A stretch of DNA of 64,000 nucleotides from Psychroflexus maritimus (GCF_011089875.1 NZ_JAANAS010000013.1:1-64000), one strand, 5' to 3'. Numbered from the stretch's first letter, positions 43,674 through 53,422 are shown. Made by a program: numbers and translations. Notes: generated by a model from the letters alone, not told the origin.

Positions 43674-44381
43674 ATGAATAATTTTAGCATAGAAACAAGT
43701 CAAAATGTAAGTATTCTTCAAAAACCTGCTTACTTAACCGATCGTATATTTGCTTATTTGATTGATGCACTTATTATGGGAGTTTACATTTTCGGTGTGT
43801 TTTTTATTGTAACTGGAGTTTCGTCAACTACATTTTCTATGAGTTTGACTGTGGTATTATTGTTACCAGTTATGCTCTATCATTTACTTTTTGAACTTTT
43901 TAATAATGGTCAAAGTCCTGGAAAAAATGCGCTGCAAATAAGAGTTATTAAAGAAGATGGTTCTGCCCCAAGCTTAGGTGATTACTTAATGCGTTGGATT
44001 TTAAGATTACTAGAAATTACTTCACTTTCTGGAGTAATAGCTATTCTTAGCATTGTTTTTACTAATAAAAGTCAGCGATTGGGAGACTTAGCGGCCAAAA
44101 CAATCGTAGTTTCAGAAAAAAGAGAAATAAAGCAAAACCTTTTTTTTGATATTCCTGTTGATTATCAGCCAACTTTTGAGCAAGTTATTATCTTTACCGA
44201 TCAAGATATTCAGCGCATTAAAAATGTTTACTTAAGTGCAAAAAAGAATAGTAATCAGTTTTTGTTAGCGCAATTGCAACAAAAAATAATAGAAAAGCTA
44301 CGCATTGAAACTTCTCTTTCTCCTAATCAATTTATTTTACTTGTTTTAAAAGATTATTACTTTATAACCAAAAACCAATAA
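43674..44381 (+). CDS. RDD-family membrane protein
   Basis: A 235-residue protein whose N-terminal RDD domain (about 18-150) reads LTDRIFAYLIDALIMGVYIFG, then NGQSPGKNALQIRVIKEDGSAPS, then LGDLAAKTIVV, with two or three transmembrane helices. RDD proteins are usual companions of SpoIIM/DUF58 clusters, here read in the other direction. The C-terminal 90 residues are soluble and helical. The TRIC gene starts right after its stop. Confidence 0.85.
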   Translation: MNNFSIETSQNVSILQKPAYLTDRIFAYLIDALIMGVYIFGVFFIVTGVSSTTFSMSLTVVLLLPVMLYHLLFELFNNGQSPGKNALQIRVIKEDGSAPSLGDYLMRWILRLLEITSLSGVIAILSIVFTNKSQRLGDLAAKTIVVSEKREIKQNLFFDIPVDYQPTFEQVIIFTDQDIQRIKNVYLSAKKNSNQFLLAQLQQKIIEKLRIETSLSPNQFILLVLKDYYFITKNQ

Positions 44382-44382
44382 T

Positions 44383-45003
44383 TTGGATTTTATACTCATT
44401 TTAGACATACTTGGAGTTGTAGCTTTTTCTATCTCTGGAGCATTAGCAGGAATAAGAAAAAGACTAGACCCTTTTGGAATTTTAATAATTGCTTTTGTCA
44501 CTTCTGTTGGTGGAGGAACACTTAGAGATGTATTGCTGCAAACGGAGGTGGTTTGGCTTACAAACATGCTCTATGTCTATACCATTTTATTGTTTTCTGT
44601 TATTGCAATGTTATTTAGAGAACGACTAAATTTTTTTAGAAAATCTTTGTTTTTATTTGACACTTTGGGCATTGGTCTATACACGGTTGTTGGTGTAGAA
44701 AAAGCGCTTCAAGCCGATTTACACCCCATTATATGTATTGCTTTTGGAACAATGAGTGCTTGTTTTGGAGGAGTAATTAGAGATATATTATGCAACGAAA
44801 TTCCTATAATTTTTAGACAAGAAATTTATGCTACGGCTTGCATCATGGGAGGAGCTTTTTATTTTGGACTTTATTATTTCAACACCCCAAACGGCATTAT
44901 ATTTGTCGTTTCATTTGCTGTGGTAATCATCATAAGACTTCTTGCGGTTGTCTTTAAAATAAGTTTACCGAATATTTATGAATCTAAAACAAAAGATGAG
45001 TAG
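44383..45003 (+). CDS. Trimeric intracellular cation channel-family protein (YadS/UPF0126)
   Basis: A 206-residue membrane protein of two repeated three-helix units plus one helix. Each unit has the glycine-rich signature: FSISGALAGIRKRLDPFGILIIAFVTSVGGGTLRDVL (about 14-50) and IAFGTMSACFGGVIRDILCNEIP (about 116-138). Bacterial TRIC homologues conduct K+. The start is TTG 44383, one base after the RDD stop, because no ATG fits before the first helix. Confidence 0.9.
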   Translation: MDFILILDILGVVAFSISGALAGIRKRLDPFGILIIAFVTSVGGGTLRDVLLQTEVVWLTNMLYVYTILLFSVIAMLFRERLNFFRKSLFLFDTLGIGLYTVVGVEKALQADLHPIICIAFGTMSACFGGVIRDILCNEIPIIFRQEIYATACIMGGAFYFGLYYFNTPNGIIFVVSFAVVIIIRLLAVVFKISLPNIYESKTKDE

Positions 45004-45050
45004 ATCAAGCAATTTTGATGTTAAATTATATCATATCATAGAAGAATTAA

Positions 45051-45097
45051 ACTAACATTAAATTTAAATGAAATAAATTGATAACAATGATGTTAGT
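45051..45097. repeat. Inverted repeat before the outer-membrane protein gene
   Basis: ACTAACAT at 45051-45058 and ATGTTAGT at 45090-45097 are perfect inverted copies 31 bases apart. They share the ACTAACA/TGTTAGT half-sites of the paaE operator, but the wide spacing makes common binding uncertain. Confidence 0.3.
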
Positions 45098-45126
45098 CCA
45101 GAATATAAACAAGAAAGAAATTGCTT

Positions 45127-45870
45127 ATGTATAATTTTTTTAAACTAATTAAAATAACTACATTATTAGTGTTTTTAGTCTTTTCTTATTCTGTTTTTTC
45201 TCAAACTAATCCGGTACCTTTTTATGCTAACCTAGAGAGTGATGAGGTGGATAAATGGCGCGCTTTTTACGTCCAGCTTTCGCCTCTTGGGTTTTCAAAT
45301 TTTAGTATTTTTAGACCAGAGGTTCCTGTAGATGATATTGTTAATTTTAGAGATAATTTATCCGTTGGAAATGCTTATGAAATGAATTTTGGGTTCTACT
45401 TCAATTCTAGAATGGGAGTGGGATTCTCTTACACTAACACCAGTTTTTCTGATTCGTTTAGCAGGTTTGGAGAAAAATTTTATAGTAATGAACTAAATAC
45501 CAGTACCTATAGTGTTAGTATTAACAATTTAGCTACAGGTCTTAGAAAACAAGATTTGTTTTATTTTAATTTAGGCTTTTTTTATTTAGATTTACAACAA
45601 GAGTTTGAAAAGCTAGGTGGAAACTATCAACGAAAAGCTTCTGGAAACGGTTTTGGATTAAGAACAGAAATAGGTTATAATTACCACTTATTTGACCAAC
45701 TTTTCCTTAATTTATCCTCTAACTTTATTATTGGTTCAATAACCTCTATTAGCAGTTTTACCCCTAACGGAAAGTATAAACTTAATGAATTAGATGAAGA
45801 TACCACATCCTTGTTACAGCTTAATTTTCTTCTAGGATTTACTTATTATTTGCCTTTTTCAGCTAAATAA
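45127..45870 (+). CDS. Predicted outer-membrane beta-barrel protein
   Basis: No family recognised. A 247-residue exported protein with signal peptide ending VFSYSVFSQ (about 26). Alternating hydrophobic strands rich in F, Y, G and N follow (EMNFGFYFNSRMGVGFSYTNTSF, GNGFGLRTEIGYNYHLFDQLFLNLSSNFIIGS). The end LLGFTYYLPFSAK suggests an 8-10-strand barrel. ATG 45127 is chosen over the TTG at 45121. Confidence 0.6.
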   Translation: MYNFFKLIKITTLLVFLVFSYSVFSQTNPVPFYANLESDEVDKWRAFYVQLSPLGFSNFSIFRPEVPVDDIVNFRDNLSVGNAYEMNFGFYFNSRMGVGFSYTNTSFSDSFSRFGEKFYSNELNTSTYSVSINNLATGLRKQDLFYFNLGFFYLDLQQEFEKLGGNYQRKASGNGFGLRTEIGYNYHLFDQLFLNLSSNFIIGSITSISSFTPNGKYKLNELDEDTTSLLQLNFLLGFTYYLPFSAK

Positions 45871-45889
45871 TAGTTGATTCAAAAAAAAT

Positions 45890-46032
45890 AGTCCTGATTG
45901 CAATGAAAGCCCAGAGTGAATCAGGCTTAATTTTACTTGTTTTAGCAAAGCGACCGGCAGGAAGCTCTTGATAAAAGCTAGAAAAATTTGCCAGATAAAT
46001 GAGGACTTGAAATGGAAAGCAGGTCCCTGACT
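45890..46032 (+). repeat. Structured dispersed repeat, copy C
   Basis: Third copy. The outer stem is AGT-CCTG with CAGG-TCCCTG-ACT. Copies A, B and D have AGC/GCT at the same place, so both strands of the pair changed. The core GCGACCGGCAGGAAGCTC (45950-45967) is closed by AA/TT and TTTTA/TAAAA. It lies between the outer-membrane protein gene and the carboxylase operon, reading toward the latter. Confidence 0.75.
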
Positions 46033-46204
46033 ACTGATAAAAAATAATTATTTAGTTCTTATTTTGATTATTTTTTAAAAATCAGGCTATTAATTAGAAA
46101 TCATCCAATTCTTTAAAATTCATTTCATTCTGATAATCAAACTTTATTTTTAGACTTAAAATTATTCCTATATTTACCATTTATTTAATGTAAACTCAAT
46201 ATAT

Positions 46205-46690
46205 ATGCACAATCAACTCAAAGCAAAAGTTGATGAGCAATATGAATTTGAATTTGAACAGGCTGAAATTTCTGATTTAGACGCTGTTCAGATTAATGCG
46301 AAAGAATTTCATGTTATTCATCAAAATCAATCTTTTCATGCGCAAATAATTGCTGAAGATTTTCATAATCAAACCTATACAATTAAAGTAAAAAGCAATA
46401 CTTATCAAGTTAAAATTTCTAACCCCTTAGATTTGTTAATTAATAAGATGGGATTAACGCTAAATACGGGAGTGATAGAAAGCGAAATTAAAGCACCAAT
46501 GCCCGGTCTTATTTTAGATATTCCTGTGGCTGAAGGCGATACAGTAAAAGTTGGTGATACACTTATTGTACTTGAGGCTATGAAGATGGAAAATGCATTA
46601 AGTTCGCCTATGGATGGGGTGGTGAAAGCTATACATGTAAAGTCATCTGATTCGGTAGCTAAAAGTGAATTACTCATTGAATTAGAATAA
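46205..46690 (+). CDS. Biotin carboxyl carrier protein of propionyl-CoA carboxylase
   Basis: A 161-residue biotin-carrying protein. The C-terminal biotinyl domain (about 90-161) holds the modified lysine K127 in LEAMKMENALSSP. The N-terminal 85 residues form a beta-rich module like the BT domain that docks the carrier on the carboxylase core. It is first in a three-gene operon with the biotin carboxylase and carboxyltransferase. Upstream TATATTTA is a likely -7 box. Confidence 0.92.
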   Translation: MHNQLKAKVDEQYEFEFEQAEISDLDAVQINAKEFHVIHQNQSFHAQIIAEDFHNQTYTIKVKSNTYQVKISNPLDLLINKMGLTLNTGVIESEIKAPMPGLILDIPVAEGDTVKVGDTLIVLEAMKMENALSSPMDGVVKAIHVKSSDSVAKSELLIELE

Positions 46691-46714
46691 GTTGAACGTA
46701 GAAATAATAATGAA

Positions 46715-48157
46715 ATGAAGAAAATACTCGTTGCTAATCGCGGAGAAATTGCACTTCGTGTAATGAAAACAATAAGAAAAATGGGCATTAAATCGGTAGC
46801 CGTTTTTTCTGAAGCCGACCGAAACTCACCCCATGTTAAATTTGCAGATGAAGCCGTTTGCTTAGGTCCAGCACCTTCCAATCAATCCTACTTAAAAGAA
46901 GATAAAATTATAAAGGTATGTAAAGAATTAGGGGTAGATGGTATTCATCCAGGTTATGGTTTTTTAAGCGAAAACGCCTCTTTTGCAGAAAAAGCTGAGC
47001 AAAATAACATTACTTTTATTGGACCAAAATCTCATGCCATTAGAGTAATGGGAGATAAATTAGCGGCAAAAGAAACCGTTAAAGGCTATAACATTCCTAT
47101 GGTTCCAGGAATTGATGAAGCCATTACTGATGTAAATAAAGCTAAAAAAATTGCTTCGGAAATTGGTTTTCCTATTTTAATTAAGGCCTCAGCTGGCGGT
47201 GGAGGTAAAGGAATGCGCGTAGTTGAAAAGGAAAGTGAATTGGAAAATCAAATGAAAAGAGCTATCTCTGAAGCCGAATCAGCTTTTGGTAATGGAGCTG
47301 TTTTTATTGAAAAATACGTAGGCTCACCACGTCATATTGAAATTCAGGTACTAGCCGATCAACACAAAAATGTTATTCATTTATTTGAACGTGAATGTAG
47401 TGTTCAACGAAGACACCAAAAAGTAATAGAAGAAGCTCCATCGGTAGTCTTATCTTCATCACTTCGAGAAAAAATGGGAAAAGCAGCCGTTGATGTGGCT
47501 AGAGCTTGTGATTATGTGGGTGCAGGTACGGTTGAGTTTTTAATGGACGAACAAAAAAACTTCTACTTTTTAGAAATGAATACTCGTTTGCAAGTAGAAC
47601 ACCCTGTTACAGAATTAATTTCTGGAATTGATTTGGTAGAACAGCAAATTAAAATTGCTCGTGGAGAACAACTTGAATTTCAACAAAGCGATTTAAAAAT
47701 TGAAGGTCATGCTTTAGAACTAAGAGTATATGCAGAAGATCCTTTAAATGACTTTTTACCTAGCGTAGGCTTACTCTCTAAATACCAAGCACCAACAGGC
47801 AATGGAATTAGAGTAGATGACGGATTTGAAGAAGGAATGGAAGTTCCTATTTATTACGATCCTATGATTTCTAAACTGATTACTTACGGAAAAAACAGAA
47901 ATGAAGCTCTCCAGCTAATGCTTGAAGCAATTAAAAATTACCATGTAGAAGGAGTTTCTACTACACTAGATTTTGGCCGTTTTGTTTTTGAACATCAAGC
48001 TTTTAAATCCGGTAATTTTGATACGCATTTTGTGAAGCATTACTATACGCCTGATGCTTTAGAAAATGAAAAAGAAAAAGAAGCCTTTATGGCTGCTTTG
48101 TTGGCTTTAAAAAAGTATCAAAACGATCAAAAACAACTTAGAATTCCTAAAGTTTAA
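46715..48157 (+). CDS. accC: Biotin carboxylase subunit (acyl-CoA carboxylase)
   Basis: ATP-dependent carboxylation of biotin. The 480 residues contain the N-terminal domain KILVANRGEIALRVMKTIRKMGIKSVAVFSEAD, the ATP-grasp domain (glycine loop KASAGGGGKGMRVVE near 155-170), the catalytic HLFERECSVQRRHQKVIEEAPS, and EMNTRLQVEHPVTE near 286. Gene order with a separate carrier and a propionyl-type beta subunit points to propionyl-CoA and not acetyl-CoA carboxylase. Confidence 0.94.
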   Translation: MKKILVANRGEIALRVMKTIRKMGIKSVAVFSEADRNSPHVKFADEAVCLGPAPSNQSYLKEDKIIKVCKELGVDGIHPGYGFLSENASFAEKAEQNNITFIGPKSHAIRVMGDKLAAKETVKGYNIPMVPGIDEAITDVNKAKKIASEIGFPILIKASAGGGGKGMRVVEKESELENQMKRAISEAESAFGNGAVFIEKYVGSPRHIEIQVLADQHKNVIHLFERECSVQRRHQKVIEEAPSVVLSSSLREKMGKAAVDVARACDYVGAGTVEFLMDEQKNFYFLEMNTRLQVEHPVTELISGIDLVEQQIKIARGEQLEFQQSDLKIEGHALELRVYAEDPLNDFLPSVGLLSKYQAPTGNGIRVDDGFEEGMEVPIYYDPMISKLITYGKNRNEALQLMLEAIKNYHVEGVSTTLDFGRFVFEHQAFKSGNFDTHFVKHYYTPDALENEKEKEAFMAALLALKKYQNDQKQLRIPKV

Positions 48158-48176
48158 TAAGTAAAAGCGAAAAGAA

Positions 48177-49718
48177 ATGAGTAAAAATATAGAAGCTTTA
48201 AATAAGAAAATCAAAGAAGCACATCTTGGTGGTGGGCAACAACGAATTGATAAACAACACGAAAAGAAAAAATTAACTGCGAGAGAGCGTGTTGATTATT
48301 TTTTGGATGAAGGTTCTTTTGAAGAGATTGGTATTTTGGTGACGCATAGAACCACCGATTTTGGCATGGATCAACAGCATTTTTATGGTGATGGCGTAGT
48401 CACAGGATATGGAACTGTAAACGGAAGGTTGGTTTATGTATATGCTCAGGATTTTACGGTTTTTGGTGGAGCATTGTCTGAGACCCATGCTGAAAAAATT
48501 TGTAAAGTGATGGATCACGCCGTAAAAGTAGGTGCACCAATTATTGGACTGAACGATTCTGGAGGTGCAAGAATTCAGGAAGGTGTTCGTTCTTTAGGAG
48601 GATATGCAGATATTTTCTTTAGAAACGTCCAAGCCTCTGGAGTTGTACCTCAAATTTCTGCCATTATGGGTCCCTGTGCTGGTGGTGCAGTTTATTCGCC
48701 AGCTATGACCGATTTCACTTTGATGGTTCAAGATACCTCCTACATGTTTGTTACTGGACCTAACGTAGTTAAAACCGTAACTAATGAAGAAGTAACTTCT
48801 GAAGAATTAGGAGGGGCAAGTGCTCACTCTACAAAATCTGGAGTTACCCATTGTACGGCTGCAAATGATATTGAATGCCTAGAGCAGTTGAAGAAAATGC
48901 TGAGTTATATGCCTCAGAACAATCAAGAAAAACCTGAAAAATTGGCTTTTGAATTAGGTGAAGAATTTAGACCAGAGTTAGATAACTTGGTTCCCGAAAA
49001 CGCCAATAAACCTTATGATATGCACGAGGTGATTAAGGGAATAATTGATGCCGATTCGTTCTTTGAAATTCATAAAGATTATGCCGATAACATATTAGTT
49101 GGTTTTTCAAGAATTGGTGGGAGAAGCGTTGGTGTAGTAGCCAATCAGCCTATGCGATTAGCAGGTGTTTTAGACGTTGATGCTTCTAAGAAGGCGGCTC
49201 GTTTTGTTCGCTTTTGCGATGCTTTCAATATACCACTGTTAGTCCTTGTTGATGTACCAGGTTTTTTACCTGGAACAGACCAAGAATGGAATGGGATTAT
49301 ACTTCACGGAGCTAAATTACTTTACGCTTTAAGCGAAGCTACCGTTCCAAGAATTACCGTCATCACTAGAAAAGCTTACGGAGGTGCTTATGATGTAATG
49401 AATTCTAAACACATTGGTGCTGATTTAAATTACGCTTGGCCTACAGCAGAAATAGCAGTAATGGGAGCCAAGGGTGCTTCTGAAATTATTTTTAGAAAAG
49501 AAATAGCGAATGCCAAAGACCAAGAAGCAAAACTCCTAGAAAAAGAGTCTGAATACGCAGAAAAGTTTGCTAATCCTTTTAAAGCCGCACAGCGAGGCTT
49601 TGTTGATGAGGTAATTATGCCAAGAGATACACGAAGAAAATTAATTAAAGCATTTGCGATGCTTGAAAATAAAGAAGTGCTGCGCCCTCAACGAAAACAC
49701 GGTAATATTCCTTTATAG
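48177..49718 (+). CDS. pccB: Propionyl-CoA carboxylase beta chain (carboxyltransferase)
   Basis: Transfers the carboxyl group from biotin to propionyl-CoA, giving methylmalonyl-CoA. The 513 residues have two crotonase-like halves. It includes [40 protein letters not shown] (about 102-141), [16 protein letters not shown] (near 167), and the C-terminal [25 protein letters not shown] and [17 protein letters not shown]. It is last in the operon and followed by a clear terminator. A dedicated methylmalonyl-CoA mutase is not in the window. Confidence 0.94.
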   Translation: MSKNIEALNKKIKEAHLGGGQQRIDKQHEKKKLTARERVDYFLDEGSFEEIGILVTHRTTDFGMDQQHFYGDGVVTGYGTVNGRLVYVYAQDFTVFGGALSETHAEKICKVMDHAVKVGAPIIGLNDSGGARIQEGVRSLGGYADIFFRNVQASGVVPQISAIMGPCAGGAVYSPAMTDFTLMVQDTSYMFVTGPNVVKTVTNEEVTSEELGGASAHSTKSGVTHCTAANDIECLEQLKKMLSYMPQNNQEKPEKLAFELGEEFRPELDNLVPENANKPYDMHEVIKGIIDADSFFEIHKDYADNILVGFSRIGGRSVGVVANQPMRLAGVLDVDASKKAARFVRFCDAFNIPLLVLVDVPGFLPGTDQEWNGIILHGAKLLYALSEATVPRITVITRKAYGGAYDVMNSKHIGADLNYAWPTAEIAVMGAKGASEIIFRKEIANAKDQEAKLLEKESEYAEKFANPFKAAQRGFVDEVIMPRDTRRKLIKAFAMLENKEVLRPQRKHGNIPL

Positions 49719-49738
49719 TATTGAGACTAGAAACAGCT

Positions 49739-49768
49739 AACCCAGCTTATGTCAAGCTGGGTTTTTGT
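49739..49768 (+). terminator. Terminator of the carboxylase operon
   Basis: Stem AACCCAGCTT (49739-49748) with AAGCTGGGTT (49754-49763), loop of five, then a T-rich run, 20 bases after the pccB stop. Confidence 0.85.
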
Positions 49769-49963
49769 TTTTTTTTAAAGCTATCCTCAAAACTTTTTAG
49801 CCAGTTTCACATAGACTAATTAATAGTTATTGAGACAAAATTAATCTTAGCGTATAATCTGAATTCTCAATATTAAACAAGTTATAGTTTAATAGTACTG
49901 TAAAAGAAAATAGCTGCTTCCGAGTAATTTGGGAATGATTTTTTTCTTATTATTAGTTATTAG

Positions 49964-50461
49964 TGTCCGATAAAAAATCCCCCAAATATTGAGGGGGTTT
50001 TCGTATATAGCTGTATTAACTTTCAAATAATTCAGCCATGAGTAAAACTAATCATTTTTTCGGACAGCCCATATTCAGTCAGATGGTAAATTTGATTGAT
50101 TCTTCTATTGTATCAAATGCTTCAGCCAATCGTAATAGTGACCATTATTGTAAACGTTTTACAACTTTCCAACACTTGATAACAATGCTTTATGGCGTTG
50201 TCTCTGGATGCAACTGATTAAGGGAATTATCAGCAGGCATAATAAGTTACGGCTCTAAGTTAAGTCATTGTAAGTTTTATTATACACCAAAACGAAGCAC
50301 TATTTTTGATGCCAACAAACGAAGAAGCTATCTGGTCTTTGAAGATACCTACATTGCCCTTGTTAAAAAAATGGGGGCTTACTATTTGTAAATCCTAAAA
50401 AACAAACGATTTTAATAGGGTTACAAGACATTTTTGTGCTAATTTTGAGTTTTATCGGACA
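49964..50461 (+). mobile_element. Internally deleted IS4-family element
   Basis: 498 bases bounded by perfect 12-bp terminal inverted repeats TGTCCGATAAAA (49964-49975) and TTTTATCGGACA (50450-50461). A hairpin CCCCC..GGGGG with flanking A/T (49979-49997) sits just inside the left end, as in many insertion sequences, where it may stop entering transcripts. Only the N-terminal part of a transposase remains, so it can move only with help in trans. No clear target duplication is seen. Confidence 0.75.
50038..50391 (+). pseudogene. IS4-family transposase fragment (DUF4372 N-terminal part)
   Basis: 117 codons from ATG 50038, with one TGA at codon 60 (50215) and a final TAA at 50389. The text reads NHFFGQPIFSQMVNLID, CKRFTTFQHLITMLYGVVSGCN, LRELSAGI, GSKLSH and YYTPKRSTIFDANKRRS, which is the DUF4372 start of IS4-type transposases of about 390 residues. 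The catalytic DDE part is deleted. Confidence 0.8.
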
Positions 50462-50652
50462 ACAATAAATTCTTTGTTTGATAATTCAATAAATGATCAA
50501 TATTGTTGTCATTAAAATAATTTCTTTGTAAATTTCAACATGTATTACGTGTTGCATCAAAGAAATAGTGTAAATAAAAATATAATACCAATTTTACTAT
50601 TAAATGTCGTTAATAGAGAGAAATTGCTTTTTTCATATATAACGCTGTGAAT

Positions 50653-50726
50653 AATTTGCATCCCGTAGTACGGGACGGAAATTGTGAACAAGGAAATATA
50701 TGGGAAAATGAATGAGCTAACTAGCG
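50653..50726 (+). repeat. 74-nt dispersed repeat, copy 1
   Basis: Aligns without gaps to the reverse complement of 54765-54838, about three quarters identical. The best conserved block is GAACAAGGAAATA followed by GAAAATGAAT and AGCTA..TAGCG. The left part holds the palindrome CCCGTAGTACGGG (50662-50674). It lies between the IS4 remnant and ppk2. Confidence 0.7.
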
Positions 50727-50806
50727 TCATTTGATGGTAAAATTGGCATAAGTTGCTAACACCGAGGCTTTAGAAATACATAACAACCTATAAACTGATG
50801 ATAATT

Positions 50807-51679
50807 ATGCAATTCTATAAAAAAGATTTTTTGGTAAAATCAGATTTTCAACTTCGTAAACAGCCTACAACAATAAACACAAATTATAGTTCTAAACAAC
50901 TAAAAAAAGAGCTTAAGAAAGTAAGAAATGAATTAGGTGAACTTCAAAATATACTCTATGCTCATGCTAAATATGGTGTCTTAATTTGTTTTCAAGGAAT
51001 GGATTCTTCTGGAAAAGATTCATTAATAAGAGAGGTTTTTAAAGATTTTAATATTCGAGGTGTAGTAGCCCATTCTTTTAAAAAACCTTCAGAAAAAGAA
51101 TTAAAGCACGATTTTTTATGGAGGCATTATAAAGCATTGCCAGAACAAGGAAAGTTTTCAGTTTTTAATCGTTCTCATTATGAAAATGTACTTATATCTC
51201 AAATTCATCCTAAAATTGTGCTTAACGAGAATTTGCCGCATATCAACTCAGTTGAAGATATCACACCTCAGTTTTGGGAAACCAGGATTTCTCAAATAAA
51301 TAATTTTGAACAAACTATTTCTGAAAATGGAATTATTGTAATGAAGTTTTTTTTGAATATTTCAAAAGACGAACAGCGGCAACGTTTATTGAGGCGTTTA
51401 GAAAAACCCAATAAAAATTGGAAGTTTGCACCCGAAGATATTGAGGAAAGAAAGTTGTGGAATCAATATCTTGATGTATATGAAGATGTGATGAGGAAAA
51501 CTTCTTACCCTCATGCTTCTTGGTATAGTATTCCTTCAGATCAAAAACAATTGTCAAGACTTATTGTAGCTAAAATAATACTAGAAGTTATGAAATCCTA
51601 TACCGATATTAAAAACCCACCTGTAACACATCGAGTTAAGGAAAATTTGGAAACGTATATGAAAGACCTTCAAGCATAA
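50807..51679 (+). CDS. ppk2: Polyphosphate kinase 2 family protein
   Basis: Uses polyphosphate to phosphorylate nucleoside mono- or diphosphates. From ATG 50807 it has 290 residues and one PPK2 domain. Walker A FQGMDSSGKDSLIREV is near 62-77. The PPK2 signature WRHYKALPEQGKFSVFNRSHYENVL and lid RLLRRLEKPNKNWKF follow. The length and single domain suggest class I or III. An ATG at 50798 would add three residues. It stands alone, far from ppk1-ppx. Confidence 0.9.
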   Translation: MQFYKKDFLVKSDFQLRKQPTTINTNYSSKQLKKELKKVRNELGELQNILYAHAKYGVLICFQGMDSSGKDSLIREVFKDFNIRGVVAHSFKKPSEKELKHDFLWRHYKALPEQGKFSVFNRSHYENVLISQIHPKIVLNENLPHINSVEDITPQFWETRISQINNFEQTISENGIIVMKFFLNISKDEQRQRLLRRLEKPNKNWKFAPEDIEERKLWNQYLDVYEDVMRKTSYPHASWYSIPSDQKQLSRLIVAKIILEVMKSYTDIKNPPVTHRVKENLETYMKDLQA

Positions 51680-51898
51680 GGTAATTAAAGCCTTATTAAC
51701 ACATTTAATATTGAGCTTTAATTTATTCGTTTTGCATAAACTTAAGCCAGTAAAAAGAGTGTTCAATCTTTCTTAACACCATTAAATAGCCGACTAATAA
51801 GAGGGGGTAGGTCATTATTTGAAGCTTAAGTTCAATTTGATGTTTTGCTTTAATTTCAATTTAATGCTTATGTTGGTATTGGGGGTCTATCTGTAAAC

Positions 51899-53422
51899 CT
51901 AGAATTCACCAACAAATTTTTTAAACTCTTCTAATTTATTTTCTTTTAAAACTTTTTCAATTTTCATTTGTCCGCCTTTCTTCTTTGACTTTTCAGCCCA
52001 ATCATAAAAAACTTGCACAGGCAGACTTTTTAGCTGTATTGATTTTAGTCCTTTTTTCCTAGCTACACTATAGTTTTTGTTAGCATCTTTTAAGTAGCGA
52101 TCTAAAAATTCTTTAATGGCCTCTTCGTTCTTAACTTTTCCGCCAGCAATAAACCAATGATGTTCAAAGTGGCCATTCATTTTAACTGCACCAACCGAAA
52201 ACTCAGGAACTTTAATGTTAAATTCTTTTTCTACAGCTTGAATTGCTTCATTCATTTTGTTTACTGAAAGTTGAGAGCCTGCTACGTTTAAAAAGAATTT
52301 GGTTCGCCCTGTAATGATTATTTCAGCTTTTTTAAGGTCTGTAAATTGAATAGTATCTCCAATCATGTAACGCCATAAACCTGCACTTGTAGATACTACT
52401 AAAACATAATCTTTATTCAATTTCACCTCATTAATGGATAAGGATTTAGCATTTTTGTTTAAGCTACCGTCTTCATTAATATAGGCTGGCTCAAAAGGAA
52501 CAAATTCAAAATAAATACCTGTATTTAAAGACAATTTCATAGCTTTTGTATCGGGTCTTTGTTGAAAGGCAATAAAACCTTCAGAAGCTAAATAAGTATC
52601 AATGACCTCTACAGGTTTACCTAAGAGTTGATGAAAACTTTTTTCATAAGGTTGAAAAGCCACACCTCCTGAAGTATAGACTTTAAAGTTAGGCCAAATT
52701 TCGTGAATATGCTTAATTTTGTTATATTCAATTACCTTTTTAAGCATTAACTCTACCCAAGTAGGAATACCTGAAATAGCTCCAATATCCCATTGATTAG
52801 CCTTTTTAGCAATACGAAGTACCCGTTCATCCCAATTCTCTATCTGAGCAATTTCCTCACCAGGTTTATAATAACCAGAAAACCAAAAAGGGATATTACT
52901 TGCTGAAATCCCACTGATTTCTCCTTCATAGAATTTTTCTTTACTCTGGTTCAATTTTGTTGAGCTTCCTAACATTAAAATTTCTTTTTCAAAAAAATCA
53001 CTCGGTAAGTTAAAGTTAGCTAAAGCTGCAATTTGTTGAATAGCTGTTTTTCTCAAATCTTCTAGCATGGTATTGGTTACCGGTATTTGTTTACTTTTTG
53101 TACCTGTAGTGCCAGAGGTTAGCGCAAAATAACTGGGTATTCCTGGCCATGTAATATCCTCCTTTTGTAAGTGGATTTTATTCCACCATTCATGATTTAT
53201 TTTTTTGTAATCAAAATAGGGTACATTTTTCTTAAAATTAACTTCAGTATCATCACTCATTAATGTTTTTTCAAAATCATAATGCCTACCAAATTCAGTG
53301 TGTTTAGCTTTATTTAAAAGTGATGACAAAGTGCTTTTTTGAAGCTGGATGGGCGCTTCATCATTCTTTACTTTGCTCCCCAAATCGATAATTCCTTTAA
53401 TTAGTGACCCTATAACAGACAT
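51899..53422 (-). CDS. GH3-family acyl-adenylating protein
   Basis: A 507-residue member of the GH3 auxin-responsive promoter family, adenylate-forming enzymes that in plants join amino acids to acids. The ATP motif FALTSGTTGTKSKQIPVTN is at about 88-106. Then come AISGIPTWVELMLKKV, YTSGGVAFQPYEKSF, TYLASEGFIAFQQRP and the YMIGDTIQFTDLKKAEIIITGRTKFFLNVAGSQLS region near 345-380. Bacteroidota carry it often, but the substrate is unknown. Confidence 0.88.
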   Translation of the reverse strand: MSVIGSLIKGIIDLGSKVKNDEAPIQLQKSTLSSLLNKAKHTEFGRHYDFEKTLMSDDTEVNFKKNVPYFDYKKINHEWWNKIHLQKEDITWPGIPSYFALTSGTTGTKSKQIPVTNTMLEDLRKTAIQQIAALANFNLPSDFFEKEILMLGSSTKLNQSKEKFYEGEISGISASNIPFWFSGYYKPGEEIAQIENWDERVLRIAKKANQWDIGAISGIPTWVELMLKKVIEYNKIKHIHEIWPNFKVYTSGGVAFQPYEKSFHQLLGKPVEVIDTYLASEGFIAFQQRPDTKAMKLSLNTGIYFEFVPFEPAYINEDGSLNKNAKSLSINEVKLNKDYVLVVSTSAGLWRYMIGDTIQFTDLKKAEIIITGRTKFFLNVAGSQLSVNKMNEAIQAVEKEFNIKVPEFSVGAVKMNGHFEHHWFIAGGKVKNEEAIKEFLDRYLKDANKNYSVARKKGLKSIQLKSLPVQVFYDWAEKSKKKGGQMKIEKVLKENKLEEFKKFVGEF

